In this document: one piece after another, positions 8,955 through 18,536 of the stretch
Position numbering within the stretch: the first letter of the stretch is position 1
How the letters are laid out: each line of letters begins with the position of its first letter
Source of the DNA: Pseudomonas sp. 10S4
Lineage (GTDB): Bacteria; Pseudomonadota; Gammaproteobacteria; Pseudomonadales; Pseudomonadaceae
DNA length: 64,000 bases
Assembly: GCF_034344865.1 (NCBI RefSeq)
Contig: NZ_CP133774.1
Location: 6,758,001-6,822,000, forward strand
Direction of reading: 5' to 3'
Program-made: the position numbers and the translations under genes
Notes under the pieces: model-generated
What the model was told of the DNA's origin: nothing
Seen by the model: only the letters and a program-made list of their open reading frames with translations
Database searches by the model: none

Positions 8955-10199
8955 ATGCACATCATCAACGCCCGCCTGCGCAACCAAGAAGGCCTGCATG
9001 AATTGCACCTGGAAAACGGCCTGATCAGCAACATCGCCCGTCAGACCGAAGCCCCGACCCTGGGGCCCGGCGACCTCGACGCCGGTGGCAACCTGGTGGT
9101 GCCGCCCTTCGTCGAGCCACACATTCACCTCGACGCGACCCTAACCGCCGGCGAGCCGCGCTGGAACATGAGCGGCACGCTGTTCGAAGGCATCGAGTGC
9201 TGGGGCGAGCGCAAAGCCACCATCACCCTGGAAGACACCAAGACCCGCGCCAAGAAAACCATCCAGACCCTGGCCGCCCACGGCATCCAGCATGTGCGCA
9301 CCCACGTCGATGTCACCGACCCGACCTTGACCGCGCTCAAGGCGATGCTCGAAGTGCGTGAGGAAAGCCGTCACCTGATCGACCTGCAAATCGTTGCGTT
9401 CCCCCAGGAAGGCATCGAGTCGTACCGCAACGGCCGGGAGCTGATGGAAGAAGCCATCCGCATGGGCGCCGATGTGGTCGGCGGCATTCCGCATTTCGAG
9501 TACACCCGGGACCAGGGCGTCAGTTCGGTGAAGTTTCTGATGGACCTGGCCGAGCGCACCGGTTGCCTGGTGGACGTGCATTGCGATGAAACCGACGACC
9601 CGCACTCACGCTTCCTCGAAGTGCTGGCCGAAGAAGCCCGCAGTCGCGACATGGGTTCGCGGGTTACCGCCAGCCACACCACGGCGATGGGCTCTTACGA
9701 CAACGCTTACTGCGCCAAGCTGTTCCGCTTGCTCGGGCATTCGGGGATCAGTTTCGTGTCGTGCCCCACTGAAAGCATTCACCTGCAAGGACGCTTCGAC
9801 AACTTCCCGAAACGCCGTGGTGTGACCCGAGTGAATGAGTTGCTCGAAGCGGGGATGAACGTGTGTTTCGGTCAGGATTCGATCGTTGACCCGTGGTATC
9901 CGCTGGGCAATGGCAACATCCTGCGGGTGCTCGAAGCGGGACTGCACATTTGCCATATGCTCGGTTATCGCAATCTGCAAAGTGCGCTGGACCTGGTGAC
10001 TGATAACAGTGCCAAGGCCATGGCCCTGGGCGATCGTTATGGACTGGAGGCTGGGCGGCCGGCGAATTTGTTGATTCTGTCAGCGGACAGTGATTACGAG
10101 GTTATTCGTAGCCAGGGCTTGCCGCTGTATTCGATTCGCGGGGGTGAGGTGTTGATGAAGCGGCAGATGCCAGTGGTGGAATGGCCACAACAGGTCTGA
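8955..10199 (+). CDS. codA: Cytosine deaminase CodA
   Basis: A 414-residue amidohydrolase converting cytosine to uracil and ammonia for pyrimidine salvage. Metal and substrate motifs are visible in order: FVEPHIHLDATL (HxH), the region GIECWGERK, HCDETDDP with the metal His, SHTTAMGSY, and FGQDSIVDPWYPLGNGN with the catalytic Asp. The ATG at 8955 has AAAGGA upstream and gives the family N-terminus MHIINARLR. Co-transcribed with codB. Intact. Confidence 0.95.
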   Translation: MHIINARLRNQEGLHELHLENGLISNIARQTEAPTLGPGDLDAGGNLVVPPFVEPHIHLDATLTAGEPRWNMSGTLFEGIECWGERKATITLEDTKTRAKKTIQTLAAHGIQHVRTHVDVTDPTLTALKAMLEVREESRHLIDLQIVAFPQEGIESYRNGRELMEEAIRMGADVVGGIPHFEYTRDQGVSSVKFLMDLAERTGCLVDVHCDETDDPHSRFLEVLAEEARSRDMGSRVTASHTTAMGSYDNAYCAKLFRLLGHSGISFVSCPTESIHLQGRFDNFPKRRGVTRVNELLEAGMNVCFGQDSIVDPWYPLGNGNILRVLEAGLHICHMLGYRNLQSALDLVTDNSAKAMALGDRYGLEAGRPANLLILSADSDYEVIRSQGLPLYSIRGGEVLMKRQMPVVEWPQQV

Positions 10200-10223
10200 A
10201 TTCTCGCTGACTTGGCGGGCCTC

Positions 10224-10296
10224 TTCGCGGGCAAGCCTCGCTCCTACAGGTCATGTTTTGTACCGAAATCCTGTAGGAGCGAGGCTTGCCCGCGAA
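10224..10296. repeat. REPIN of the GTAGGAGCGAGGC family
   Basis: Perfect 26-base inverted repeats, left arm beginning TTCGCGGGCAAGCC and right arm beginning CTGTAGGAGCGAGGCTTGCC, with a 21-base spacer. This is a different REP family from GTGGGAGC. It lies between convergent codA and the DapF-like gene and may act as a two-way terminator. Confidence 0.92.
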
Positions 10297-10309
10297 GGCA
10301 ATCTAACAA

Positions 10310-11302
10310 TCACCCCATCAACCGCGCCGTGCCAAACAACCTCACCCGACTCAACTCGCCCTGCTCTTCTTCCAACAAAATCGGCGCCGTCCCGCCGGGC
10401 ATGACCACTTTCACCGCTCCCGCCTTCACCCAGCCAGCCCGCCAACCCGCGCAAGCCACCGCGCTGGCGCTGGTCCCCGACGACGCCGTCGGCCCTTCCC
10501 CGCGCTCAAACACCCGCGCCACGATTCGCCCCTCGGACTCCAACATCGCCCATTGCAGGTTCACTCCCGCCGCACAAGGCTGCCCGGCCCCGGTCGGCAT
10601 GGCATAAGCAATACGCGTCAGCCCTTCAGACAACCCCGGTTCGCGCATCCGTTCATTGCTCGGCAAGGCATCGGCGTCAGTCACCAACGTCACGCAATGG
10701 GGATTGCCGATCCGTACAAACTGGCTCCGGCCCCACGCAGAATTGAGCGCCGATAACGGCTGCACATGGCTGACGTCGCGACCGTTTAGCATCACTTTTT
10801 CAACGCCTTGCGCGCCCACCGCCGCTGGTCCAAACAAGGGTTTGCCCAAGTCCAGCCAGAAGCCTTGCACGCCATCGATTTCGGCTGGTTTCACCGACGT
10901 TTCCACGGGCGACAACGTATCGGTCTTGTCGTGATGAACCCTGAGCAAGCAGGCTTCCTCGCTCGGCAGCAGCCCTTGCTCACTGAGCGCCTGAGAGAAA
11001 ATCGTCAGCCCGTTGCCACTGCGCTCGGCCAGTGTGCAGTCGGTGTTGACGATCAACAGGTCAAACGGTGGCGCGGCTTGAAACGGACCAACCAGCAGGC
11101 CATCGCAGCGATGCTCTTTGGCACCGATTGGACGTGTACCCTGCGGCCACTCACAAAACCCATCCACGGCTGCGCGACTCCAGAGGTCTCGGGCGAGCGC
11201 CGACGCCTGGGCCGTCGCCGGCAAATGGATGCCCGCGCTGCGCACCGACTCGGGCGCAACCACTGCATAAATATTGCCCCGAGCGTCGTAGAACTGCGCC
11301 AT
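10310..11302 (-). CDS. Diaminopimelate-epimerase-like protein lacking both catalytic cysteines
   Basis: A 330-residue protein with the two-lobed DapF/PhzF fold. The first DapF active-site loop appears as TDCTLAERSGNGLTIF (DapF: AE-x-CGNG) and the second as ERGEGPTASSGTSASA (DapF: ACGTGAC), so both catalytic Cys are Ser (Ser95 and Ser275). The substrate-binding IGNPHCVTLV is kept. It cannot be the housekeeping cysteine-dependent DapF; it may be an isomerase acting with Ser/Ser or a different acid, or a binding protein. The start MAQFYDARGN fits the family. It has no operon partner: convergent with codA and divergent from vgrG. Intact. Confidence 0.8.
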   Translation of the reverse strand: MAQFYDARGNIYAVVAPESVRSAGIHLPATAQASALARDLWSRAAVDGFCEWPQGTRPIGAKEHRCDGLLVGPFQAAPPFDLLIVNTDCTLAERSGNGLTIFSQALSEQGLLPSEEACLLRVHHDKTDTLSPVETSVKPAEIDGVQGFWLDLGKPLFGPAAVGAQGVEKVMLNGRDVSHVQPLSALNSAWGRSQFVRIGNPHCVTLVTDADALPSNERMREPGLSEGLTRIAYAMPTGAGQPCAAGVNLQWAMLESEGRIVARVFERGEGPTASSGTSASAVACAGWRAGWVKAGAVKVVMPGGTAPILLEEEQGELSRVRLFGTARLMG

Positions 11303-11445
11303 GAACCTGCCCCGTCAACCCGCTGAAAAATGAAGACCACTGTAGTCGCCCCGACGGTTTCAAGGCAAAAAATGATAGCACTTCGCCAAGAAACATCTTG
11401 CATCAAAACTGACGAGCGTAGACGGGCAGCGGCTCTAAGCCTATG

Positions 11446-11467
11446 TGCGCAACTTCTTGCGCAACTT
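11446..11467. repeat. Tandem 10-base repeat upstream of vgrG
   Basis: TGCGCAACTT occurs twice, at 11446-11455 and 11458-11467 (12-base period), 99 bases before the vgrG start and just upstream of an AT-rich TTTTAACCTTTAT stretch. It could be a regulator half-site pair; the remaining 11303-11565 region shows nothing else clear. Confidence 0.35.
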
Positions 11468-11565
11468 TTAACCTTTATCATCCAGCGCAATTCTGGATCT
11501 CGCACTCTGAGCAGTGCGCGGATCAGCAATTTATGGAGCACCCGCGACACCTCAAGGAGCCAGAG

Positions 11566-13925
11566 ATGTTCAGCCCAGCCAACCAGACCCATTTCAGCCT
11601 GACCATCGAAGGGCTTGAGCACGACCTGCAAGTGCTGTCGTTCAGCGGCACCGAAGGCATCAGCCAACCCTATGCCTTCGATGTGGAACTGGTCAGCGAA
11701 AACCCTGACCTGGATCTGGAAACCCTGCTGCACAAACAGGCATTTTTGGCGCTGGACACCAACGGCAGCGGCATCCACGGGCAGATCCATCGCATCGCCC
11801 AGGGTGACTCCGGAAAACGCCTGACTCGCTACAGCCTGACGATGGTGCCGCAGTTGAGCTACTTGAAGCACCGCATCAACCAGCGCATCTACCAGCAGAT
11901 GTCGGTGCCAAAAATCATCGCGCTGATCCTCGACGAGCACGGCATCCAGAGCAATGCCTACAGCTTCCAGCTCAGCCAGCCGTGCCCGGACCGCGATTAC
12001 TGCGTGCAGTACGACGAAACCGACCTGCACTTTATCCAGCGCCTGTGCGAGGAAGAAGGCATTCACTACCACTTCCAGCACAGCGAAAAAGCCCATCTGC
12101 TGGTGTTCGGCGACGACCAGACCGTGTTCCCGAAACTCGGCCAGCCAACTGCTTACGTGCAAGGCAGCGGAATGGTTGCGGATGAACCGGTAATCAAAGG
12201 CTTCAAAATGCGCCTGGAAACCCGCACCAGCCGCACCACCCGTCGCGACTACGACTTTGAAAAGCCGCGCCTGCAACTCGAAGCCGCCTACAAACCTGAA
12301 GGCGAAAGCACCGAGCCGGATCTGGAAGACTACGACTATCCGGGTCGTTTCATTGACCGCGCGCGGGGCAAATTTCTTAGCCAGAGAGCGTTGGAACGTC
12401 ATCGCGCGGATTATCAACAAGCCGAAGGCTGGGGCGACCAAACCACGCTCAACAGCGGCCACTTCCTGGAAATCTCCGACCACCCGCGCACCGCGTGGAA
12501 CGACCTCTGGCTGCTCACCGAAATCTTCCACGAAGGCAAACAACCCCAAGTCCTCGAAGAGTCAGTGACCAGCGACACCACCGACAACAAAGATGACTTC
12601 CACCAGGGCTACCGCAACCGCTTCCTGGCAACGCCATGGAACGTGTTCTACCGCCCAGCCCTTGAACACCCGAAACCCCGCGTCCTCGGCAGTCAGACCG
12701 CCATGGTCACCGGCCCCAAAGGTGAAGAAATCCACTGCGACCAATACGGCCGCATCAAAGTCCAATTCCACTGGGACCGCGAAGGTCTGGCGGACGACAA
12801 AACCAGCTGCTGGATGCGCGTCTCAAGCTCCTGGGCCGGCGACCGCTACGGTGCCATCGCCATTCCGCGCATCGGCATGGAAGTGCTGGTGACCTTCCTC
12901 GAAGGCGATCCTGACCAGCCACTGGTGACCGGTTGTCTGTACCACAAGGAAAATCAGGTTCCCTACGACCTGCCCGCGAACAAAACCCGCACGGTGTTCA
13001 AAACCCTCAGCTCACCGGGGGCGGCGGGTACAACGAACTGCGGATCGAAGACAAGAAAGGCGCGGAACAGATCTACCTCCATGCCCAGCGGGATTGGGAT
13101 GAAAACATTGAGCATGATCAGAAAATTCGAGTGGGTAACGAACGCCACGACACCGTCGAAAAGAACACCTACACCGAGCTGAAGTCCGAGGAACATCGCA
13201 CCACGATTGCGGATCGCAAGGTCGAAGTGAAAGCTGACGACCACTTGACCGTCGGCCAGAACCAGCACATCAAACTCGGCACCGCGCAGTTGATGGCCGC
13301 AGACAAAGAGATCCACCTCAAGGCCGGGCAAAAGATGGTTATCGAAGCAGGCATGGAACTCACCGTGAAAGCCGGCGGTAGCTTCATCAAGCTGGATGCG
13401 GGAGGCATCACCGTAGTGGGGCCGGTTATCAAGCTGAATGCCGGAGGTGCAGCGGGTGTCGGGACCGGAAATGCCGCGCTCCTGCCGCTGGTGCCCCTAC
13501 CCGCCGCCTCTGACAAGGCCGGTGAAGTCCCTGAGCGTGGCGAGTCGCAACCAGCACCGGAAGTCATTCACAAACTCAGCGCAACCATCAGTGCGGTGCC
13601 CGGTCATCCCGGTTACGAAGATGAACCCTATACGCTGTTCGCCGATGGCGCCGTGATTCAGGAAGGCCTGACCGGCGAAGACGGCGTGATCAAGTTTGAT
13701 CACGTCCCAGGCACCCAGACTTATGCAGTTGAACTGGTGAACGGTCATCGCTTCGAGATTGAGCCTAAGGAAGTCAGCGGCGAAGCAGGCTCACAAAATC
13801 AGCAATTGGCGCGCCAGGGGTATCGCGACTACCACGCGCAAGCCGATCAACTTGAGCCTTTGGGCTCAACGGATGATTATCGCGGCGCCGCCCTGAACCC
13901 GGCAAACAAGCCGACGAGCCTTTGA
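11566..13925 (+). CDS. vgrG: Type VI secretion spike protein VgrG, one frame break
   Basis: The needle-tip protein of a type VI secretion system, about 786 residues when read through the break. The gp27-like part (FSLTIEGLEHDLQVLSFSGT onward) is followed by the OB-fold (GPKGEEIHCDQYGRIKVQFH, then WAGDRYGAIAIPRIGMEVLV) and a beta-prism of short repeats (HLTVGQNQHIKLG, EIHLKAGQKMVIEAG). After about residue 640 comes a beta-rich, transthyretin-like C-terminal extension (LSATISAVPGHPGYEDEPYT) of the kind used to load lipase effectors. At 13017-13021 five G stand where six are needed: frame one ends LSSPG and the next continues GGGYNELRIEDKKG. The ATG at 11566 has AAGGAG seven bases before it. The effector gene follows 17 bases after the stop. 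Confidence 0.93.
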
Positions 13926-13942
13926 GTGCAGGAAGCAATCGA

Positions 13943-16128
13943 ATGACGACTGATTACAGCAAAGAAGTGATCCAGCTGACGCCGAAAGAGCACAAGTCCA
14001 CCGCCTTGACCATGGACTGGTTTGCGGCCAAAGCGATGTACCCACCGAGAGCCGGCATCAAGGTCACTCCGCTGATCAACGGTGACAAGGCGTTTGGTGC
14101 TGTCTACGATGCCATTCAGGCCGCGACAAAGAGTGTCGAAATCATCAGCTGGGGATTCGACCCGGCGATGCGTTTCAAGCCCGGCAGTGATCGAATCGGT
14201 GAGCTACTGGATGTTCGAGGTCGCAATGGCGTAAAGACCCGTGTGCTGATCTGGAAGAACCCGCTGGCCAACTTTGTTGAAAACACTATCATTGGCGATG
14301 GTCTGGCGGGCTCGGGAGGTACTGCTGCGGGGTCGGGTATGGTTAGAGGGAGCGCAGCGTCTGATAGCTCTGTGGAGGCTCGCCAGCAGCTCGAATATCG
14401 TAGAACTGTTAACCAGCATGAATTGGCCAAATTGCGTTCGGGTCAATTGCCTGCTTACGGCACGGGATATCGCTATCAGCAACGCGAAAGTGAGTTGCAG
14501 AGCATTCTTGCCGACATCGAAGCACAACTGAACGGCCAAGGTGGCTACAACAAACTCAAAGGATCTGGTGCGCCCAAATATTCCCCCAAAGATGAGGAAT
14601 ACACGCGGGAGTGGTTCAGCCGCATCCACGATGGGCGAATGCAGAACGTCGAGTTTCGTACCCGAGACTTCTCCACGGAAATTCCGCTGAATGCCGCCAT
14701 ACGCGGGCCACAGATGCGCAATGAAAAAGGACGTCTGGCGACCCTTTATCGATTGATGAAAGGGGAAGCACCCGATACCAACTTTGCGCATATGTTGCTG
14801 TTGACCCTGTTTGCCAGCCACCACCAGAAGATGGTGTTAGTGGACTATGAAGACACTGCGAACGCGGTTGGCTTCGTCATGGGTCACAACATGCATCGCA
14901 ATTACTGGGATACCAGCGCGCACCTGTATGACGACAAAGCCGCGCGGCGTAGCCCAGGCTTCGGTCCTTGGCAGGACTTGTCGATGAAAGTGCAAGGTCC
15001 TGCTCTGCATGACCTGAACCACAACTTCAGCACCGCTTGGGATCGGGAAACCTTTTGGGTCAAAAAATGGTTTGTCGATGGCCTGCGCGATCAGCGCCAG
15101 GCCATCAAGCCGGACAATTTCAAAGCCGCCGGCTCAACCATGGCGCAGATTTGCCGCACACAACCGCAAGAAGGTGCCGAGACCTCTATTCTGGAGCTGT
15201 ACCACAAGGCTTTAGGCAACGTGCGCAACTACGCCTATTTTGAAAACCAGTATTTCCGCTACCCGCCGTTTGCAAAACAGTTACGTGAACTGGCGGCTGC
15301 TTATATCGCAAAGGGTAGAGACAAGGAGTTGTACTTGTTCGTCGTCACCAACAACCCGAACGACAAGGGCTTTTCCAGCACCACCTATGCCACCTTGCAG
15401 GAACTGGGGCAGGAGCAACTGATGCCTCAGGCTCAGCGCAGCCTAGTCGAAGAAACGCTCCGAAAGCGCAGCCAGGTGGCGTATCTGGACGCAAATCCAC
15501 AGAACGATCCCTACGTGCAGCGGGCTCAGCTCAACCGAGCCGAGGTACTGAAGCGCGAGATTACCGAGTTGGAAAAAAAGGCGTCACCCCTGAAGTAGAA
15601 GAGCGTCTGGGCGGTCTCAAACCAAAAGATATTCCTGAACTCAGCAAGCCGAAATCGGATGACAGTGAAGATCCAAAACCTTACACCCTCAAGGATTTAC
15701 CGGGACTCAAGGTCGTCATTGCGACGCTAACGGCGTGTAGCCCCGAGCCGGGCAGCATGTTGTCCGAAGGGGAGCAGGCGTTTTTCCGTGGGATCTACGT
15801 ACACTCAAAACTGTTGGTGGTGGACGATGTCTTTAGTCTGCTCAGTTCGGCGAATATCAACACCCGCAGTCTGCATACCGACTCTGAATTAGGACTGGCT
15901 GCACCGGATGCTGAGCTGGCCAAGCATTGGCGGGAAGAGTTGTGGAAGTTGCATGTAGGTAAGTCGTTTAACGATGACAAGGGGCGCTGTAATGCAACTA
16001 AAAACTTCAAAAAATGGAACGATGTGATGGATAAAAACTGGGAAAATAAAAACAAAAATGAGCCATTGATAGCCCATCTAACGCGTTTTTGGGACGTGGA
16101 GACGCCTTATGCCAAAGCCATTGACTAA
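13943..16128 (+). CDS. Phospholipase D type VI effector (Tle5 class), one frame break
   Basis: A large PLD-superfamily lipase (about 728 residues) expected to be delivered by the adjacent VgrG to the target periplasm, where it cleaves membrane phospholipids. Both HxKx4D catalytic motifs are present: HHQKMVLVDYED near residue 294 and VHSKLLVVDD near residue 605, the latter followed by SSANINTRS. The frame breaks at the A run 15573-15579 (seven A, eight expected); reading on gives EKKGVTPEVEERLGGLKPKD and the second HKD motif, so without the break the enzyme is complete. The ATG at 13943 has AGGAAG upstream; a TTG at 13922 is possible. The 3' end overlaps the immunity gene by 20 bases. There is no signal peptide, as usual for VgrG cargo. 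Confidence 0.9.
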
Positions 16129-17020
16129 AGCCATCTATTTTTGTGCCCTCATTTTTTCACTTTTGTTGAGCGGAGCTCCGGCCATGGCCTATCCAACCTT
16201 TACCTGCGCCTACGAAAAAGACCACAACCCGCCGCTGGATGCGGAAGCTGAACGCTGGTTTCAACAGGCCCGCGCTTTGGAGAAAGTACGAGGAGTCAAA
16301 GACTGGAAAACCATCGTCGGGCTCTACGAAAAAGCCATCGCCAAAGATCATTGGAAGGCGATGCACAACCTGGCGGGACTCTATCGCACGGGCTGGCCAG
16401 GGCAACCCGGCGTTGAACAAGACACCAGCAAGATGCTCGACCTCTATGAACGCATGGTGAAACTCAAAGTCCCGCTGGGTTATTACAACTGGGCCGTGGT
16501 TGCCGAAAATGGACGAGGGGTTTTGAAGTCGGACCGGATGGCCAGTTCTTATATGTTCCAGGCAGCGCAATTAGGCAGTCCATTGGCCCAGGTTCAAATC
16601 GGCCAATATTTCGCTTTTGCTCTCCCCAGGGATAAGCAGGACGATGACATGGCTGAGCGCTATTACCGATGTGCGGGCGCTCAGGATAATCCCGACGCCA
16701 TAGAAAAAACCGCAAGTTTTTATGATACAGCTAGAAAAAACAAACCACGTGCGCTGTTCTATTATCAGCGTGCCGCATCGTTAGGTAGTTCCACTGGGTT
16801 TAGCTATCTCAGCGGAGTATTTGAGTCTGAACCTGAACCCATAAATAACTTTGGATATCAGCCAGATCCTAAGCTTCATGAACTGTATGCCAGCCTATGG
16901 GAACAAATAGAGGCTAACCCTCAGTTACGCTTCCCCAATCTCATGAAAGACCACCCCCTCCCTCCCCACCCCAAACAAGGCTTTGACGCCGAACACCCGG
17001 ACCAACGCCCAGAGCTATAG
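16109..17020 (+). CDS. Sel1-repeat periplasmic immunity protein for the PLD effector
   Basis: A 303-residue exported protein. The signal peptide is followed by a cleavage-like APAMA-YPTF, and Sel1-like helical repeats occur (WKAMHNLAGLYRTGW, PLGYYNWAVVAENGRGV, SPLAQVQIGQYFAFAL, PRALFYYQRAASLGSSTGF). Sel1-type periplasmic proteins encoded directly after Tle5 phospholipases act as immunity proteins by binding the toxin. The 20-base overlap with the effector supports toxin-immunity pairing. GC drops in the second half relative to neighbours, in keeping with exchange of effector/immunity modules. The function is inferred from position and domain type. Confidence 0.82.
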   Translation: MPKPLTKAIYFCALIFSLLLSGAPAMAYPTFTCAYEKDHNPPLDAEAERWFQQARALEKVRGVKDWKTIVGLYEKAIAKDHWKAMHNLAGLYRTGWPGQPGVEQDTSKMLDLYERMVKLKVPLGYYNWAVVAENGRGVLKSDRMASSYMFQAAQLGSPLAQVQIGQYFAFALPRDKQDDDMAERYYRCAGAQDNPDAIEKTASFYDTARKNKPRALFYYQRAASLGSSTGFSYLSGVFESEPEPINNFGYQPDPKLHELYASLWEQIEANPQLRFPNLMKDHPLPPHPKQGFDAEHPDQRPEL

Positions 17021-17063
17021 CCGGAATACCCAAGGAAGATTCATTCAATAAAGGAGCAACACC

Positions 17064-17279
17064 ATGCGTAAAACCCTCGCCATTCTCGCCGCCATACTGC
17101 TGGCGATTTCCCTCTTCAGCGCATTGATCGGATTAGGTGGTGTAGCCGGCGCGGCGTCTGGAGGAGGACGGGTTTCCGGTGAAGTTGATGTCGCGTTCAT
17201 GGCCGCCAAGGTGTTGTTTTTCTTGAGCCTGGCCGGTGGGGTCATTGCGATTTGCTGGCCGAAAGCTAACGCCGAGTAA
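17064..17279 (+). CDS. Small membrane protein of unknown function
   Basis: A 71-residue protein with two hydrophobic stretches (LAILAAILLAISLFSALIGL and MAAKVLFFLSLAGGVIAICW) joined by a glycine-rich loop; the first could be a signal anchor. AAAGGAGC lies nine bases before the ATG, so translation is likely. It follows the immunity gene by 43 bases, possibly in the same transcript, and is convergent with the AraC gene. I do not recognise a family. Confidence 0.65.
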   Translation: MRKTLAILAAILLAISLFSALIGLGGVAGAASGGGRVSGEVDVAFMAAKVLFFLSLAGGVIAICWPKANAE

Positions 17280-17284
17280 GCCCT

Positions 17285-18073
17285 TCAAGGCCCGGTGAAA
17301 TACCGCCCCGGCGTCACCCCAAACGAGCGCCGAAACATCGCAATAAACGCGCTGACATTGTCATACCCCAACTCCAGCGCAATCGTTGTCACAGCCTCCC
17401 CCGCCGCCAGCAACTCCAGCGCCCGCAACAATCGCGCGCGTTGGCGCCATTGGCTGAAGGTGAAGCCGGTTTCGCTGACGAAACGCCGGGCCAGGGTTCG
17501 TACCGACACACCGCCCCACTGCGCCCATTGCACCAGCGAACGGTTGTCGGCGAGGTCATCGACCAGCGCCTGGGTGATCCGCCGCACTCGCGGATCCTGG
17601 GGCAGCGGCAGGCCGAAGGGTTCGGCGGGCAATGCGGCGATTTCGTCGAGGATGAGTTGGGCGATCCGATCCTGGCGCTGATCCCGTGCGCCCCCGTCCC
17701 AAGTCGCCGCTCGATCAACGGCCTCTCGCAGCAGACCCGAGGTGGCGATGATGCACGGCTGCTGCGGCAACCCGACACACGCGGCCGCCGCCACATAGAC
17801 GCTCCAGCCATGGAACGGACCGTGAGAGCGCAAGCCGTGCGGGCAATCCGGTGGAATCCACACCGTATGAGTCGCCGGCACCACCCAATGATGATCCGCC
17901 GCGTCCACCGACAACAACCCGCGCCGCGCCCCGAGCAATTGACCGCGGGCATGCTGGTGCAGAGCACTTTGGCGCTCAACCGGGCTGTCCAGCGTAACGG
18001 CAAGCACCGATGCAGCGGTGGACGACTGCGCCAGCTCTGTGGATATCAGCGGTTTAACCATTGGCAGTTTCAC
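17285..18073 (-). CDS. AraC-family transcriptional regulator
   Basis: A 262-residue regulator: N-terminal cupin-like sensor (HQHARGQLLGARRGLLSV, ATHTVWIPPDCPHG) and a C-terminal double helix-turn-helix (SLVQWAQWGGVSVRTLARRF, then ALELGYDNVSAFIAMFRRSF and the closing GVTPGRYF). A second ATG four codons downstream (18061) is equally possible. It is divergent from a small protein gene and the MFS transporter at 18537, its most likely target. Its cupin type is common among local regulators of efflux or catabolic genes; the ligand is unknown. Confidence 0.9.
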   Translation of the reverse strand: MKLPMVKPLISTELAQSSTAASVLAVTLDSPVERQSALHQHARGQLLGARRGLLSVDAADHHWVVPATHTVWIPPDCPHGLRSHGPFHGWSVYVAAAACVGLPQQPCIIATSGLLREAVDRAATWDGGARDQRQDRIAQLILDEIAALPAEPFGLPLPQDPRVRRITQALVDDLADNRSLVQWAQWGGVSVRTLARRFVSETGFTFSQWRQRARLLRALELLAAGEAVTTIALELGYDNVSAFIAMFRRSFGVTPGRYFTGP

Positions 18074-18153
18074 GTTATCGAATGACCTGGATGAGGCAGT
18101 TTAGCCACGAACAACGCTTTAGGCTGGACTCTCATTCAACCGGAGACACCGTT

Positions 18154-18405
18154 ATGCGCGCCGAAGACCTGCTTCCCGACCCTCTCGACCAAGGCCAATT
18201 CAACGGCATGACTGTGCGCAAAGGCACGGTCGGGGCTTTTCTGATCAATGCGCGAATGCTGGCCGACCCAGGCGCCAGCGACGAGCAGCGGCGTGTGGCC
18301 GAGCAGGACATCGTCGAGGCCTTGCCGGCACTGAGGGCGTTGGGTTTGTTCGAGATCCTGCAAGTGCGTGACCAACACTTGCGCATTTTGTGCGAACGCC
18401 ACTGA
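18154..18405 (+). CDS. Small conserved-looking hypothetical protein
   Basis: An 83-residue soluble protein (MRAEDLLPDPLDQGQFNGMT...ILQVRDQHLRILCERH). A CCGGAGAC site precedes the ATG at 18154, and codon use is like the surrounding genes. No motif, signal peptide or membrane segment is seen. It is divergent from the AraC regulator and 131 bases upstream of the MFS gene. I do not recognise the family; a small acidic or regulatory protein is possible. Confidence 0.6.
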   Translation: MRAEDLLPDPLDQGQFNGMTVRKGTVGAFLINARMLADPGASDEQRRVAEQDIVEALPALRALGLFEILQVRDQHLRILCERH

Positions 18406-18536
18406 CGCTCGCGATGGAGGGTCAGGCTGTGCAAGGATGTCACCCTGCCTGACCGTGAACCGCAGCGGACGCTGATCGAACCTCACTGGTGAGTCACTGT
18501 CCCTTGGGTACGCGACGTTTTTTGCCAAGGATCGAT

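Noticed and set aside
10224..10296. Ordinary rho-independent terminator after codA
   Set aside because: The arms belong to a recognised REP family and no T tract follows; it may still stop transcription, but I annotate it as a repeat.
15574..15600. Programmed frameshifting at the A run in the phospholipase gene
   Set aside because: A7G resembles slippery sites, but a dozen other genes in the window have similar one-base losses in runs of any base, so a data error is more likely.
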